Part shown: in pieces, positions 35,373 through 42,839 of the stretch
How positions within the stretch are numbered: the stretch's first letter is position 1
Layout: every line of letters begins with the position of its first letter
NCBI RefSeq assembly: GCF_015624485.1
Contig: NZ_CP061378.1
Location: 3,720,001-3,784,000 of the forward strand
Source of the DNA: Bradyrhizobium genosp. L
GTDB lineage: Bacteria > Pseudomonadota > Alphaproteobacteria > Rhizobiales > Xanthobacteraceae
Direction of reading: 5' to 3'
Length of the DNA stretch: 64,000 nucleotides
Made by a program: the position numbers and the translations under genes
Notes under the pieces: model-generated
Database searches by the model: none
Told to the model about the DNA's origin: nothing
Seen by the model: the letters and a program-made list of their open reading frames with translations, nothing else

Positions 35373-36221
35373 CTACGCCGCGGCCACGAACTCGGATGGG
35401 GTGGCATCGCCGCGCTGGCGCATCAGGGCGACGACCTCGTCGAGATCGGCATTGAAGCGGTCGACCTCGGCGGCGAGCGTCTTGATGTAGGCCTCGTCCC
35501 GGAAGGTGCGCTTCACGAACAGCGGGATGCCGGGCCAGTAGACCGCGATGTCCCACCAGTCGCGCCCGGTGATCCAGAGCGCGCCCTGCACCTGCGCCTT
35601 GTGCTCCTCGGGGAACTCGTCCTTGAGGATGACGTCGATCAGCAGATGCGGCGCCTTGGTCTTGATCTCCAGCCCGCCATTGTCGCCGATCAGCGAGTCC
35701 GGCGAACAGCCGACCCGGTCGCGGCGCAGGAAGCCGACCCGCTCCGGCATCTCGCCGGTCTGCAGCATGTACAAATCGCGCGCCTCGGGCTCGAGCAGGT
35801 GGCCGCGCTCCATGTCGCGGGTCGTCACCATCTCCATCGGCTGGCCGGTCAGGACCTCGCCGGCCAGCTTCAAGAGGTAGGTGCGGCGGGTCTTCTGCTC
35901 GGTCTTGGTCTTGCCGGGGGTCAGGACCGCGTCGAACGAGGAGGATGTCGCAATCCCCATCCGCGCGCGCTGCCAATCGGCCGTGTTCTGCTCGCAGGCC
36001 ATGATCTGCAGCGGGTCGACGATCGGCCAGGCGAACGGCGTGACGACATGCTCGGGCAGGTCGGCGGCCGTGATGACCGGCTCAGCCGCAGCCGGCGCCG
36101 TCTCCACCACGCGCGGCCGGCGCGGCTTCTTCGGGGCCTCGGCGGGCACCGGGGTTTCCTCACGGAGGCGGGCGGCGAACTGCTCGGCGAGCAGATTATG
36201 GTTGGTCTTGTCGTCCATCAC
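35373..36221 (-). CDS. YqaJ-type (lambda Exo-like) recombination exonuclease
   Basis: 282 residues. The first 60 are Pro/Ala-rich. The PD-(D/E)xK nuclease core follows: GIATSSSFDAVL at about 89-100, ERGHLLEPEARDLYM at 138-152 and the active site CSPDSLIGDNGGLEIKTK (Asp175, Glu185, Lys187), then QVQGALWITG. It degrades a DNA strand 5' to 3' to expose ssDNA for annealing. It overlaps the ERF gene by four bases, forming a two-gene recombination pair. Confidence 0.9.
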   Translation of the reverse strand: MMDDKTNHNLLAEQFAARLREETPVPAEAPKKPRRPRVVETAPAAAEPVITAADLPEHVVTPFAWPIVDPLQIMACEQNTADWQRARMGIATSSSFDAVLTPGKTKTEQKTRRTYLLKLAGEVLTGQPMEMVTTRDMERGHLLEPEARDLYMLQTGEMPERVGFLRRDRVGCSPDSLIGDNGGLEIKTKAPHLLIDVILKDEFPEEHKAQVQGALWITGRDWWDIAVYWPGIPLFVKRTFRDEAYIKTLAAEVDRFNADLDEVVALMRQRGDATPSEFVAAA

Positions 36222-37093
36222 TTCCTCCCCACGTTCTTGATCAGGTCGACGGCCTTGGCGAAGTGCTCAACGCCGATATCCTCGATGCGCGCCAGTTTGA
36301 TGCGGGCGGCGAAGGCCTTGTGCGAGATGCCGCGCTCGTCGAGCAGGGCGCGGATGGTCTGAGCCTGGGCGGCGCTGATGCAGCCGGGCAGCGGCGGTGC
36401 CGCGGCGGCCGTCGTGCCGGCGGCGTTGCCGTCGTCGTCCTTGGAGACCGCGATGTTGAAGATCAGCCGCAGCAGCCCGCGCTGGCCGTAGGTGAAGGCG
36501 CTCTGGGTGGCATGGGTCTTGGTCATGACGTCGCCGCCGCGCGCGCCCTTGCCGTCGGCCGGCATGTCGACATGGTATTTGCGGACGTGGCTGCGCTGGA
36601 CGCTGAAGCCGCCGCTGCGCTCGGTGTGGGTGACGAGGCAGAACACCCGGACGTGGTCGGCCTTCGGCGAATCCTCCTCGCCGTAGGACAGCGCGAAACC
36701 CGCCGGGGCGTAGATCGGCCGCAGCATGCGGTCCATCGCGGCGTAGTCGGCATAGACGCTGCGGGTCTGGGTGTTCTCGACCATGGCGCGGACCGTCGTC
36801 ATCTCGCGCTGCACGTCGGCCATCGCCGCGTTGAAGGCAGCCTCGGCGGCGAGCTCGGCCCGCTTGTCCTCGCGGGCATCCTGCCGGTCCTGCTCCTCGC
36901 GCTGGATCGCAACCAGCGCGCGGAACTTGTCGACGTCGAAAGCCGGGTCGCTGCCGGCGTGCAGGATGACGTCGAGCAGCGATGTCGGTGCGGGCATGGT
37001 CGGCGCCGCCGCCGGGGTGCGGTTGGTCGGCATGCTGGCGCGGGTCTGGCGCGCTGGTGGTCGGCTCTCAATGGTCTCGGTCACGTTCAACAT
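36218..37093 (-). CDS. ERF-family single-strand annealing protein
   Basis: 291 residues. The N-terminal 35 residues are Pro/Ala-rich. ERF-like core: AAFNAAMADVQREMTTVRA, RPIYAPAGFALSYGEED and THATQSAFTYGQRGLLRLIF. The C-terminal third has an ISHKAFAAR helix and a LARIEDIGVEHF segment resembling RecT/ERF tails. It anneals complementary ssDNA in phage recombination, partner to the YqaJ nuclease. Confidence 0.9.
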   Translation of the reverse strand: MLNVTETIESRPPARQTRASMPTNRTPAAAPTMPAPTSLLDVILHAGSDPAFDVDKFRALVAIQREEQDRQDAREDKRAELAAEAAFNAAMADVQREMTTVRAMVENTQTRSVYADYAAMDRMLRPIYAPAGFALSYGEEDSPKADHVRVFCLVTHTERSGGFSVQRSHVRKYHVDMPADGKGARGGDVMTKTHATQSAFTYGQRGLLRLIFNIAVSKDDDGNAAGTTAAAAPPLPGCISAAQAQTIRALLDERGISHKAFAARIKLARIEDIGVEHFAKAVDLIKNVGRK

Positions 37094-37190
37094 GGGTTTG
37101 GCTCCGTTTTGATAAAGTCGCTGTGTGGGCTTGCCGTAGCTGCGCTCGAAGGCCGCGATCTGGCGGAGGCGCAGGCGGATAAAGTCGGGG

Positions 37191-37466
37191 TCAAGGGGCG
37201 TCGGGCGCCTCCTCTAAATCCGTGATGATCGCCCGCAGCACGCCGATCATCTTGTCCTTGTGCTTGGCGGTGCGGGCCAGGTGATTGAAGAAGGCGGCGA
37301 AGCACAGGTAGGTGATGATGACCTTGTGCTCGTCGGCGTCTTCGGGCTTGTAGAAGCAGGTCGTGGTCGCGACCAACGAAGTGGCGAGGATCGACATGGT
37401 TTGAGCCATGGTGACCGGTGCGACTTCGAAAGCCTTCTCCATGGTGTCATTGGTGGCGTCGGTCAT
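37191..37466 (-). CDS. Phage hypothetical protein
   Basis: 91 residues from MTDATNDTMEKAFEVAPVTM. A hydrophobic central part (SLVATTTCFYKP; YLCFAAFFNHLARTA) and an acidic end. It overlaps the upstream gene by four bases. Family unknown. Confidence 0.6.
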   Translation of the reverse strand: MTDATNDTMEKAFEVAPVTMAQTMSILATSLVATTTCFYKPEDADEHKVIITYLCFAAFFNHLARTAKHKDKMIGVLRAIITDLEEAPDAP

Positions 37467-37888
37467 TTTGATCCCTTCGGCTGGTAGGTGATGACGTTCT
37501 CGGAAAGCCGCTTCATCGAACCCAGAAGCGGGTTGAGGTAATCGACCGCAATGCCGTCGGACCGGCCGGCGTCGATCAGCTTGCCGAGCTGGCCCATGAA
37601 TGCGTGGAGCTTGGCCTGCTCGGCCGACGGGAGCGCTTTGATGTAGGCTCGCGCCTTGCCGACGGCATCGGCGAAGTCGTCGCCCTGAAAGACCTGGTAG
37701 TTGCGGTCCCAATCGTTCTGGACGTGCGGCTTGACCCAGCTCAGCGTGATGTAGATGCCGGCGTTTGCCTCAATCTTGAGGTCGACGTTCGGTTTCACCT
37801 TGCCCTTCTCGGACAGCATGGCAGGCAGCGGGTTGATCGCGGCGTAGACGTCGTCGATCGTGACGGATGCGGGTTTGGACTTGGCCAT
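37463..37888 (-). CDS. Phage hypothetical protein
   Basis: 141 residues from MAKSKPASVTIDDVYAAINP (a GTG one codon earlier is possible). Mixed alpha/beta, with an extended middle GIYITLSWVKPHVQNDWDRN. Cotranscribed between the two flanking small genes. I do not recognise it. Confidence 0.6.
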   Translation of the reverse strand: MAKSKPASVTIDDVYAAINPLPAMLSEKGKVKPNVDLKIEANAGIYITLSWVKPHVQNDWDRNYQVFQGDDFADAVGKARAYIKALPSAEQAKLHAFMGQLGKLIDAGRSDGIAVDYLNPLLGSMKRLSENVITYQPKGSK

Positions 37889-38100
37889 CACGCAGCCTCC
37901 TCGATCTGATCAAGAAGGTCGGCGATCGCGTCCTGCTCGGTCGCGCCGTGCCCGACCGGATGGGTGCTGAAGAAGCCGTCCTGGTCGCAATCGCAGTCGT
38001 AATCGTCGGTCACGGCGGACCAGTCGAAGGAGCGGACCGGGATCGGCGGGTAATCGAACGAGGTGTGGATCTTGACGCCGTTGATCTGGTGCAGGGCCAT
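37888..38100 (-). CDS. Small acidic phage protein
   Basis: 70 residues from MALHQINGVKIHTSFDYPPI. Acidic, with two Cys (DYDCDCDQDG), ending in a helix DAIADLLDQIEEAA. Unknown family. Confidence 0.55.
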   Translation of the reverse strand: MALHQINGVKIHTSFDYPPIPVRSFDWSAVTDDYDCDCDQDGFFSTHPVGHGATEQDAIADLLDQIEEAA

Positions 38101-38102
38101 GA

Positions 38103-38507
38103 TCACACTTCGTCGCTGTCGAAGGCGTAAGGCGCGGTCTCGGTCGCGTGGGTCGCGTTGCCGTCGACGGCGCCAAGGAAGGCGCCGGAGAACAGGCGGA
38201 GATCGACGGCGCGGTTGGCGTTCTCGGCCACCTCGGCGCCGATCGCGAACAGCCATTCATCGAACAGGTTGGCGGCGTCGCGGATGTGGTCGGCCAGATG
38301 GGCGAACTCATCGCGTCGCGGGCGCAGCGACAATTCGCGCGGCACCTCCATCTCGACCAGCCGGCGGATCAGCGCCGAGCGGGCGGCCTCGAAGGGGTTG
38401 CGGATGGGCGTGACGCCGTAGGCCTTGGACACGGCGGGCGCTGCGGCAGGCTTGGACGGAAGCGGGGCGGGGAGAACTTCGGCGGTGGCGGACATGGGCG
38501 GCTCCAT
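38103..38507 (-). CDS. Phage hypothetical protein, first gene of the left operon
   Basis: 134 residues (130 from the next Met). A Pro/Ala-rich N-terminus is followed by a helical body with NPFEAARSALIRRLVEMEVP and HLADHIRDAANLFDEWLFAIG. It is the first gene after the operator-bearing left promoter, the place lambda uses for the early regulator N, though it does not resemble N. Confidence 0.6.
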   Translation of the reverse strand: MEPPMSATAEVLPAPLPSKPAAAPAVSKAYGVTPIRNPFEAARSALIRRLVEMEVPRELSLRPRRDEFAHLADHIRDAANLFDEWLFAIGAEVAENANRAVDLRLFSGAFLGAVDGNATHATETAPYAFDSDEV

Positions 38508-38523
38508 GTGGTTGATGGAGCCA

Positions 38524-38552
38524 TTCTTAGCTAGTAGCTAAATCATGGTCAA
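38524..38552 (-). promoter_or_regulatory. Left early promoter PL (candidate)
   Basis: On the minus strand TTGACC (38547-38552) and TAAGAA (38524-38529) are 17 bases apart. The perfect operator at 38527-38541 overlaps the -10. It is positioned to drive the whole leftward operon. Confidence 0.55.
38527..38541. promoter_or_regulatory. Operator OL1
   Basis: TTAGCTAGTAGCTAA, a perfect 7+1+7 palindrome. The same half-site (TTAGCTA) recurs in the sites between repressor and Cro at 40.0 kb. Confidence 0.75.
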
Positions 38553-38561
38553 CAAGAATCT

Positions 38562-38576
38562 TTAGCTATCAGCGAA
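38562..38576. promoter_or_regulatory. Operator OL2
   Basis: TTAGCTATCAGCGAA, one perfect and one degenerate half-site. A further TTTAGCTG half-site starts at 38581. Spacing to OL1 is 35 bases, start to start. Confidence 0.6.
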
Positions 38577-38834
38577 AAAATTTAGCTGCTGGTTTTGTCT
38601 GACCTGGAGGAGGGCATACCGAGAAGGCGATAGGAATGATCAATGCCGGCCTGATAACCCGCCTTGAAACCGATCCGGCGTGCGACCAAACAGGCGCCCG
38701 CGGTCGCCAGTATCCACGCACACAGAAAGATCAGCTGCATCGGGCCGCCCTCGGGAAACAATCTAAAGTCTCACGTGCGGGTTGTAAACGGGCGTGCTAT
38801 CCACCTTTTGATTAAGACACCAAGGGTTGCATCC
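38577..38834. other. Stretch without a firm gene
   Basis: About 260 bases to the right of the left operators. A plus-strand frame is open from 38664 and joins the next gene, but it lacks a credible ribosome-binding site before 38835. I see nothing else. Confidence 0.4.
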
Positions 38835-39257
38835 TTGTCGGCGGACGTCAGGTTTTCATTGCTGATTGCCTTCATCCTGTTCAGTCTAACGGCCATTTTG
38901 GCATGTGGCATGAGGCCCGAGCAAATGATCGTGCCCCACGGTGAAATCGTGGTGCAGATGATCCGTCCATTCTATGTCGACGGGCATGCGGCCGTAGCGC
39001 CGCCAAATCAGATCGAAAAGCTCCTGCAATATGGCGACGATCCAGATGAGGCGGATGACGTCTCATCAACGATCGAGATTTATGAGGACGGCCACCCCAT
39101 CGGTCCCGGTCACAGTAGCTATGCCGACATCCGCGCGTACGGAGCAGGGCGGTATTCGCATTGGAAAGGCCGCGGAATCGCGTTTTCCACCAGCGACAAT
39201 TCCGACCCGAACAGCAATGGCCGGAAGTATTTTGCTGTAAAGCCGAACCATCAATGA
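38835..39257 (+). CDS. Putative membrane-anchored phage protein, possible moron
   Basis: 140 residues from a TTG (uncertain; the frame is open from 38664). A membrane helix (SLLIAFILFSLTAILACG) precedes a small domain ending SHWKGRGIAFSTSDNSDPNS and NGRKYFAV. I recall this SxxDxSDPxxNGR ending from many host proteins. It is transcribed against the repressor operon, so it could be expressed in the lysogen. It overlaps the next minus-strand gene tail-to-tail by seven bases. Confidence 0.5.
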   Translation: MSADVRFSLLIAFILFSLTAILACGMRPEQMIVPHGEIVVQMIRPFYVDGHAAVAPPNQIEKLLQYGDDPDEADDVSSTIEIYEDGHPIGPGHSSYADIRAYGAGRYSHWKGRGIAFSTSDNSDPNSNGRKYFAVKPNHQ

Positions 39258-39643
39258 TAGTTCGCCGTGTACCGGCGTTGGATGTCGTCAAGCCGATCCA
39301 TGAGGGCCGTGTTTGGCAGTCTGTCGCAGATCCCCGGAAACGTTCCGAAGTCTTTGGCGACCTCAGCCTTGATCTCTTCCATGATCCGATTGGCGCGCTG
39401 GTAGGGGATGTTCGCGCCACGCGTGATTTGGTCGTTGGCGGCGCGCCAGCCGGCCTGCATCGAGGCGAACCAGGCATTGCTGCGCAGCGAGCAGATCGAG
39501 GCGTTGAACGCGAGCATGTAGTTGCGATCGACATTGCGCAGCGCGTCCTCCGCAGTTGGCCTCGCCGGACTGGCTGGTTGCTGCGCCAGCGAAGGGGTGG
39601 CCGATAGCAAGAGAAGCGTTACGGCACTGCACAATCGATGCAT
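39251..39643 (-). CDS. Exported hypothetical protein in the immunity region
   Basis: 130 residues from MHRLCSAVTLLLLSATPSLA, with a clear signal peptide cut near QQPAS. The mature part is helical with two Cys (SICSLRS; GICDRLP). It lies directly downstream of the repressor gene in the same direction, so it is probably expressed in the lysogen (lysogenic conversion or exclusion factor). Confidence 0.6.
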   Translation of the reverse strand: MHRLCSAVTLLLLSATPSLAQQPASPARPTAEDALRNVDRNYMLAFNASICSLRSNAWFASMQAGWRAANDQITRGANIPYQRANRIMEEIKAEVAKDFGTFPGICDRLPNTALMDRLDDIQRRYTANYH

Positions 39644-39671
39644 GAGCGCACCATCGCTAAAAAGTTGGGGA

Positions 39672-39983
39672 CTAACTGCGCTTGGCCTGGTCGAGCAGCC
39701 GGGTGAGCGTGGCGGCATCGGAAGGGGACAGGTTCTTCAGCCGATCGAGCTGCGCCTGCGACGGCGGCTTTCGGTAGAAGTCATTGACCGTAATATTCAA
39801 TTCCTCGGACAGCGCCCGCAGCACATGGGCTGACGGGTTTTTCTTCTTCCCCGAGATCAACTCGGACAAATAGGCATCGGTGATCCCCGCCGCGTCGGCG
39901 ATGTCCTCTTGCTGGCGCCCGGACTGGGCGACCCATTCGCCCACGTATAAGGGCCTGAAAAGCTTCGCGGAACTTCGTGGCAT
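39672..39983 (-). CDS. Phage repressor (CI-like, HTH only)
   Basis: 103 residues from the ATG at 39983; an upstream TTG (40019) would put codons over the operators. HTH_3-type DNA-binding domain at about 15-65: EWVAQSGRQQEDIADAAGIT, then DAYLSELISGKKKNPSAHVL. The C-terminal part is short and helical, with no LexA-like peptidase, so induction must not use RecA-dependent self-cleavage. It faces the Cro-like gene across three operators. Confidence 0.82.
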   Translation of the reverse strand: MPRSSAKLFRPLYVGEWVAQSGRQQEDIADAAGITDAYLSELISGKKKNPSAHVLRALSEELNITVNDFYRKPPSQAQLDRLKNLSPSDAATLTRLLDQAKRS

Positions 39984-39993
39984 GGGGGCATGA

Positions 39994-40067
39994 TTTGCTA
40001 ACGGCGAACCGTTGTCCAAAGCTGATAGCTAAAATGCGCGTTGACAGAAGATTTAGCCGATAGCTAA
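39994..40067. promoter_or_regulatory. Right operator cluster (three sites)
   Basis: Three 15-mers of 7+1+7 design: TTTGCTAACGGCGAA (39994), AAAGCTGATAGCTAA (40018) and TTAGCCGATAGCTAA (40053). All share the TTAGCTA-type half-site with OL1 and OL2. Start-to-start spacing is 24 and 35 bases. Confidence 0.75.
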
Positions 40068-40069
40068 AT
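40041..40069 (+). promoter_or_regulatory. Right promoter PR (candidate)
   Basis: TTGACA (40041-40046), a 17-base spacer, then CTAAAT (40064-40069), with the third operator covering the spacer and -10. The expected transcript start falls at or next to the ATG at 40077, so the Cro-like mRNA would be leaderless. Confidence 0.6.
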
Positions 40070-40076
40070 CGTGCCC

Positions 40077-40340
40077 ATGAGTGAGCAGACGAATCAGCGG
40101 GCTGAGGCTGCCCTGCAGGAATTGGCGCGAGCAATCGACGCCAAGCCGGGCACGCGCGCGGACTTCGCGAAGAAGGTCGGCATCGGCCAGGTCTATTTGT
40201 CGCAGATCCTGCGCGGCCGGCGCCCCATCGACCGCTTGCCGATGGGCACGGTGCGCAAAATCTGCGACGCTGCCGGTGTCCCGATCGAGCGTGTCGCGGT
40301 TGCGCCTTCGCTCTCGCCGTCCGATGAGGACGGGCGATGA
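40077..40340 (+). CDS. Cro-like HTH regulator
   Basis: 87 residues from MSEQTNQRAEAALQELARAI (a GTG two codons upstream is also in frame). HTH at about 28-60: TRADFAKKVGIGQVYLSQIL, then RGRRPIDRLPMGTVRKICDA. The C-terminus is acidic. By position it is the early antirepressor-type partner of the repressor. Confidence 0.78.
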   Translation: MSEQTNQRAEAALQELARAIDAKPGTRADFAKKVGIGQVYLSQILRGRRPIDRLPMGTVRKICDAAGVPIERVAVAPSLSPSDEDGR

Positions 40341-40345
40341 ACGCG

Positions 40346-40609
40346 TCAGCTCACATGCTTGGGCGACAAGGGCATCACCCCCGCGATGTTGTGCGGGTTC
40401 AGGGCGGCAATCGTGGCCAGGACCGCGTCCGGAATGTTGCTCGCGGGGAAGACGAGCTTGGCGACCACCTTCTTCTCGGTCTCGCCGCTGTCGTTCATCT
40501 CGTCGATGACGAACCAGAACCGATAGAGGTTGCCGCCGAGGCGTTCGATCGCGCCGAGGTTCGAGCATATAATGTCTTGAATTGGAACGGTTTCTTGCAG
40601 GCCGCGCAT
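40346..40609 (-). CDS. Phage hypothetical protein
   Basis: 87 residues from MRGLQETVPIQDIICSNLGA. It looks alpha/beta with YRFWFVIDEMNDSGETEKKV. It is on the minus strand within a plus-strand region, convergent with the Cro-like gene (five bases between the stops). Family unknown; it could be a lysogen-expressed gene. Confidence 0.5.
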   Translation of the reverse strand: MRGLQETVPIQDIICSNLGAIERLGGNLYRFWFVIDEMNDSGETEKKVVAKLVFPASNIPDAVLATIAALNPHNIAGVMPLSPKHVS

Positions 40610-40682
40610 TGCAATTTCCCCCGCACACGAAAGGGGGAGAACGTCGCGCCGTTGCATGCGAAATACAACGTTCAATTCGTCT

Positions 40683-40702
40683 ACCCCGTAACAACACGGG
40701 GT
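40683..40702 (+). terminator. Short hairpin after the Cro-like region
   Basis: ACCCCGT/ACGGGGT stem with an AACAAC loop, followed by TTGCTG. It could limit read-through from PR, like tR1 in lambda. The tail is weak. Confidence 0.4.
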
Positions 40703-40851
40703 TTGCTGTCCCAATCACGTGCAACTTGTTCGCTCGGTACGTGCGCGAGGGCGGCGCCTCAACCTGCTGGAAATATCTGTGCACGTGATGGTGATTATCG
40801 TTCACGCGGCCGTGACAGTACCTGCCTCGCGTCGGACTGCTTTCCGACGAA

Positions 40852-41313
40852 ATGGAGATATCCATGATCGAGGTCACCGACCACACGCGCGCTATGATGC
40901 GCACAGGGTGGATATATTTCATCAAGCCCCGAGGGCAGGCCGGTCCGATCAAGATCGGCTTTTCAAAAAGCTTGGGGGAGCGTTTCGGCTCGATCTCGAC
41001 TGCATCGCCCCTCTTGCTGGAAATCATCGGATCCACGCCTGGCTCTCTGGAGGATGAGCGTTTCCTTCATCGTTGCTTTGCCGAGCAACATTCCCACGGC
41101 GAATGGTTTTACCCGAGCGCGGCTCTCCATGCAGCGATCGAAAATATTCTGCAAAAAGGGATTCAATTCGCGCGCGAGACTCTGACCGAGAAGGGTAAAG
41201 ATCGGCCGTGGGCGCGCCGGAAGCGCTCTGATCTGACGAAATCTCGCATGTCGGCCTCGATGCGCAAGCAATGGGCATTGAGGCGCGCGCGGCTTGCGGA
41301 GCCAAAATCATGA
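40852..41313 (+). CDS. GIY-YIG / T5orf172-type phage protein
   Basis: 153 residues. RTGWIYFIKPRGQAGPIKIG, then FSKSLGERFGSIS, matches the GIY-YIG-like Bacteriophage T5 Orf172 domain. The middle Glu (SLEDERFLHRCFAEQHSHGEW) completes it, and the tail is basic (RRKRSDLTKSRMSASMRKQW). The domain is a putative nuclease. The start could be four codons later. Confidence 0.8.
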   Translation: MEISMIEVTDHTRAMMRTGWIYFIKPRGQAGPIKIGFSKSLGERFGSISTASPLLLEIIGSTPGSLEDERFLHRCFAEQHSHGEWFYPSAALHAAIENILQKGIQFARETLTEKGKDRPWARRKRSDLTKSRMSASMRKQWALRRARLAEPKS

Positions 41314-41324
41314 TGGTCTCCGCA

Positions 41325-41492
41325 TCACGCGAACATCTTAATCCACGCGCCAGCGGCGATGCCGGTTGCGAGCACGGCGAGGATCGTCGCATCCCGCGAG
41401 CGCCGCAGCGCTTTCGCCGCCAGCTCGTAGGCGTGCTCGCCCATCGCTTGCGCGATCTCGGTGCGGCGCTGCTCGGGGGTGGGTTCGGTCAT
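41325..41492 (-). CDS. Small one-span membrane protein
   Basis: 55 residues: MTEPTPEQRRTEIAQAMGEH, then a charged helix and a C-terminal hydrophobic segment (ATILAVLATGIAAGAWIKMF). It is convergent with the GIY-YIG gene. It could be a tail-anchored exclusion-type protein. No homologue comes to mind. Confidence 0.45.
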   Translation of the reverse strand: MTEPTPEQRRTEIAQAMGEHAYELAAKALRRSRDATILAVLATGIAAGAWIKMFA

Positions 41493-41539
41493 TTTCTGAT
41501 TTCCAGTTCAGTTGCGTTGGGTGAGTGGGGGTTCGTTCC

Positions 41540-41800
41540 ATGCATGGAACTCTACAGAAGCGGGTCGACGAGAATCGAAAAATCGAACGCAAGATCCTGC
41601 AGGGCTCTGCAACTTTTTGCAGTGCTTCGATTTTCGGTAAGGCCTGCAAGGGGATGTGGCCCGACAAGACAGCCGAGACGCTGGCCGCGATCACAGGCTG
41701 CTCGGTGCGCGCCGCCTCCTACTACATCTCCGGCGAGCAAGAGCCTTCCGCGCGCGTCCTCCAAGCCATCATCAATCTGTGGCTCCCGCCGCGCGAGTGA
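41540..41800 (+). CDS. Putative HTH protein
   Basis: 86 residues from the ATG (a GTG at 41525 is possible). The C-terminal half WPDKTAETLAAITGCSVRAA, then SYYISGEQEPSARVLQAIIN, reads as a helix-turn-helix. The N-terminal half is basic with two Cys. Likely a regulator of the middle region. Confidence 0.55.
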   Translation: MHGTLQKRVDENRKIERKILQGSATFCSASIFGKACKGMWPDKTAETLAAITGCSVRAASYYISGEQEPSARVLQAIINLWLPPRE

Positions 41801-41869
41801 TCTGGATCACCTCGCCAGCCAGATCGCGTCGGCCATCATCGGTCACCCCGCAGGGGAGGGTGTTGCAGC

Positions 41870-42403
41870 ATGAGCAGGTCCCACTACAGCGACGACATCG
41901 ACAACTGGCAGTTGATCAAATGGCGCGGTGCCGTCAACAGTGCGCTGCGCGGTGCGCGCGGGCAGGCCTTCTTCAAGGAAATGCTCGCCGCGATGGACGC
42001 GATGCCGGTCAAGCGCCTGGTCGCGCATGAACTGGTCGAGCCCGAAAACATCCCGTGCTCGCATTGGGGCATGTTCGAAACCGAATCCGTCTGCGCGATC
42101 GGCGCGGTCGGCAAAGCCCGCGGTATCGACATGTCCAGCATCGATCCGGAAGACGCCGACACCGTCGCCGGCAAGTTCAACATCGCTCACGCGCTCGCCT
42201 GCGAGATCGTCTACATGAACGATGAGTGGGGTTCATACAAGGAAACTCCCGAAGCGCGTTTCATCCGCATGCGCAAGTGGGTGGAATCCAACATCCTCGC
42301 CAATCCGCAGCCTCGCATTGCATCCGTCGGCGATGAGCATCTGCGCTGGGCCGATGACGGCGGCGCCAACATCGAGCCGAGCCAAGACCCAGAAATAACC
42401 TGA
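41870..42403 (+). CDS. Phage hypothetical protein
   Basis: 177 residues (MSRSHYSDDIDNWQLIKWRG...). I recall similar proteins in rhizobial prophages, without function. Its last codons and stop are part of 46-nt repeat copy 2. The start follows GGGGAGGGTGTTGCAGC. Confidence 0.7.
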   Translation: MSRSHYSDDIDNWQLIKWRGAVNSALRGARGQAFFKEMLAAMDAMPVKRLVAHELVEPENIPCSHWGMFETESVCAIGAVGKARGIDMSSIDPEDADTVAGKFNIAHALACEIVYMNDEWGSYKETPEARFIRMRKWVESNILANPQPRIASVGDEHLRWADDGGANIEPSQDPEIT

Positions 42404-42440
42404 CAGCTGCCGCAGCGAGTCCCGCCGGCAGTTGTCCCCA
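42395..42440 (+). repeat. 46-nt prophage repeat element, copy 2
   Basis: ATAACCTGACAG, 26 variable bases, TGTCCCCA. In this copy GACAGCTGCCG pairs with CGGCAGTTGTC (one G-U), giving an 11-bp stem. It contains the stop codon of the preceding gene. Confidence 0.85.
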
Positions 42441-42602
42441 TATCCAAAGCGTTTCCGCGTATCAGAACTTTCAGTTTCTTCCGGTTTTCGTAAGCGTAGC
42501 ATCACGACCGCGTACCTCTGAAATCCAGAAAGCCTGATCCCCGCGCCCGGCCTCGTTTCCGGACGTGAGGCTGCTTGACCCTTTTGTGGAGCACCGCTGC
42601 CC

Positions 42603-42839
42603 ATGCTGCCGACCTTCGACCAGTGCATCACTTTCGGCCTGTGGTGGCTCCTCGCAGGCTCGCTCACTTGGTGGGCGCTGTGGTGCCGGGACGTGGTGCA
42701 CGAGATCAATGCCGAACGCGGCGCCAAGGCTATCTCGGTCGTGATCGCGTCCGCTGGTGTCATCGTCCTCTGGCCCGTCGCGTGGCTGGGCGTGGCTTAC
42801 GGCGTCGTGATCATGCTCCGCAAGGGGGTGCGGCGATGA
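42603..42839 (+). CDS. Small two-span membrane protein
   Basis: 78 residues with two hydrophobic helices (ITFGLWWLLAGSLTWWALW; VVIASAGVIVLWPVAWLGVA) joined by a short cytoplasmic loop. Its end overlaps the methyltransferase gene by four bases. Function unknown. Confidence 0.6.
   Translation: MLPTFDQCITFGLWWLLAGSLTWWALWCRDVVHEINAERGAKAISVVIASAGVIVLWPVAWLGVAYGVVIMLRKGVRR

Noticed and set aside
37888..38256. Longer 122-residue version of the small acidic phage gene
   Set aside because: The first 52 residues are an Arg-rich shadow of the neighbouring gene. The ATG at 38100 gives the natural protein.
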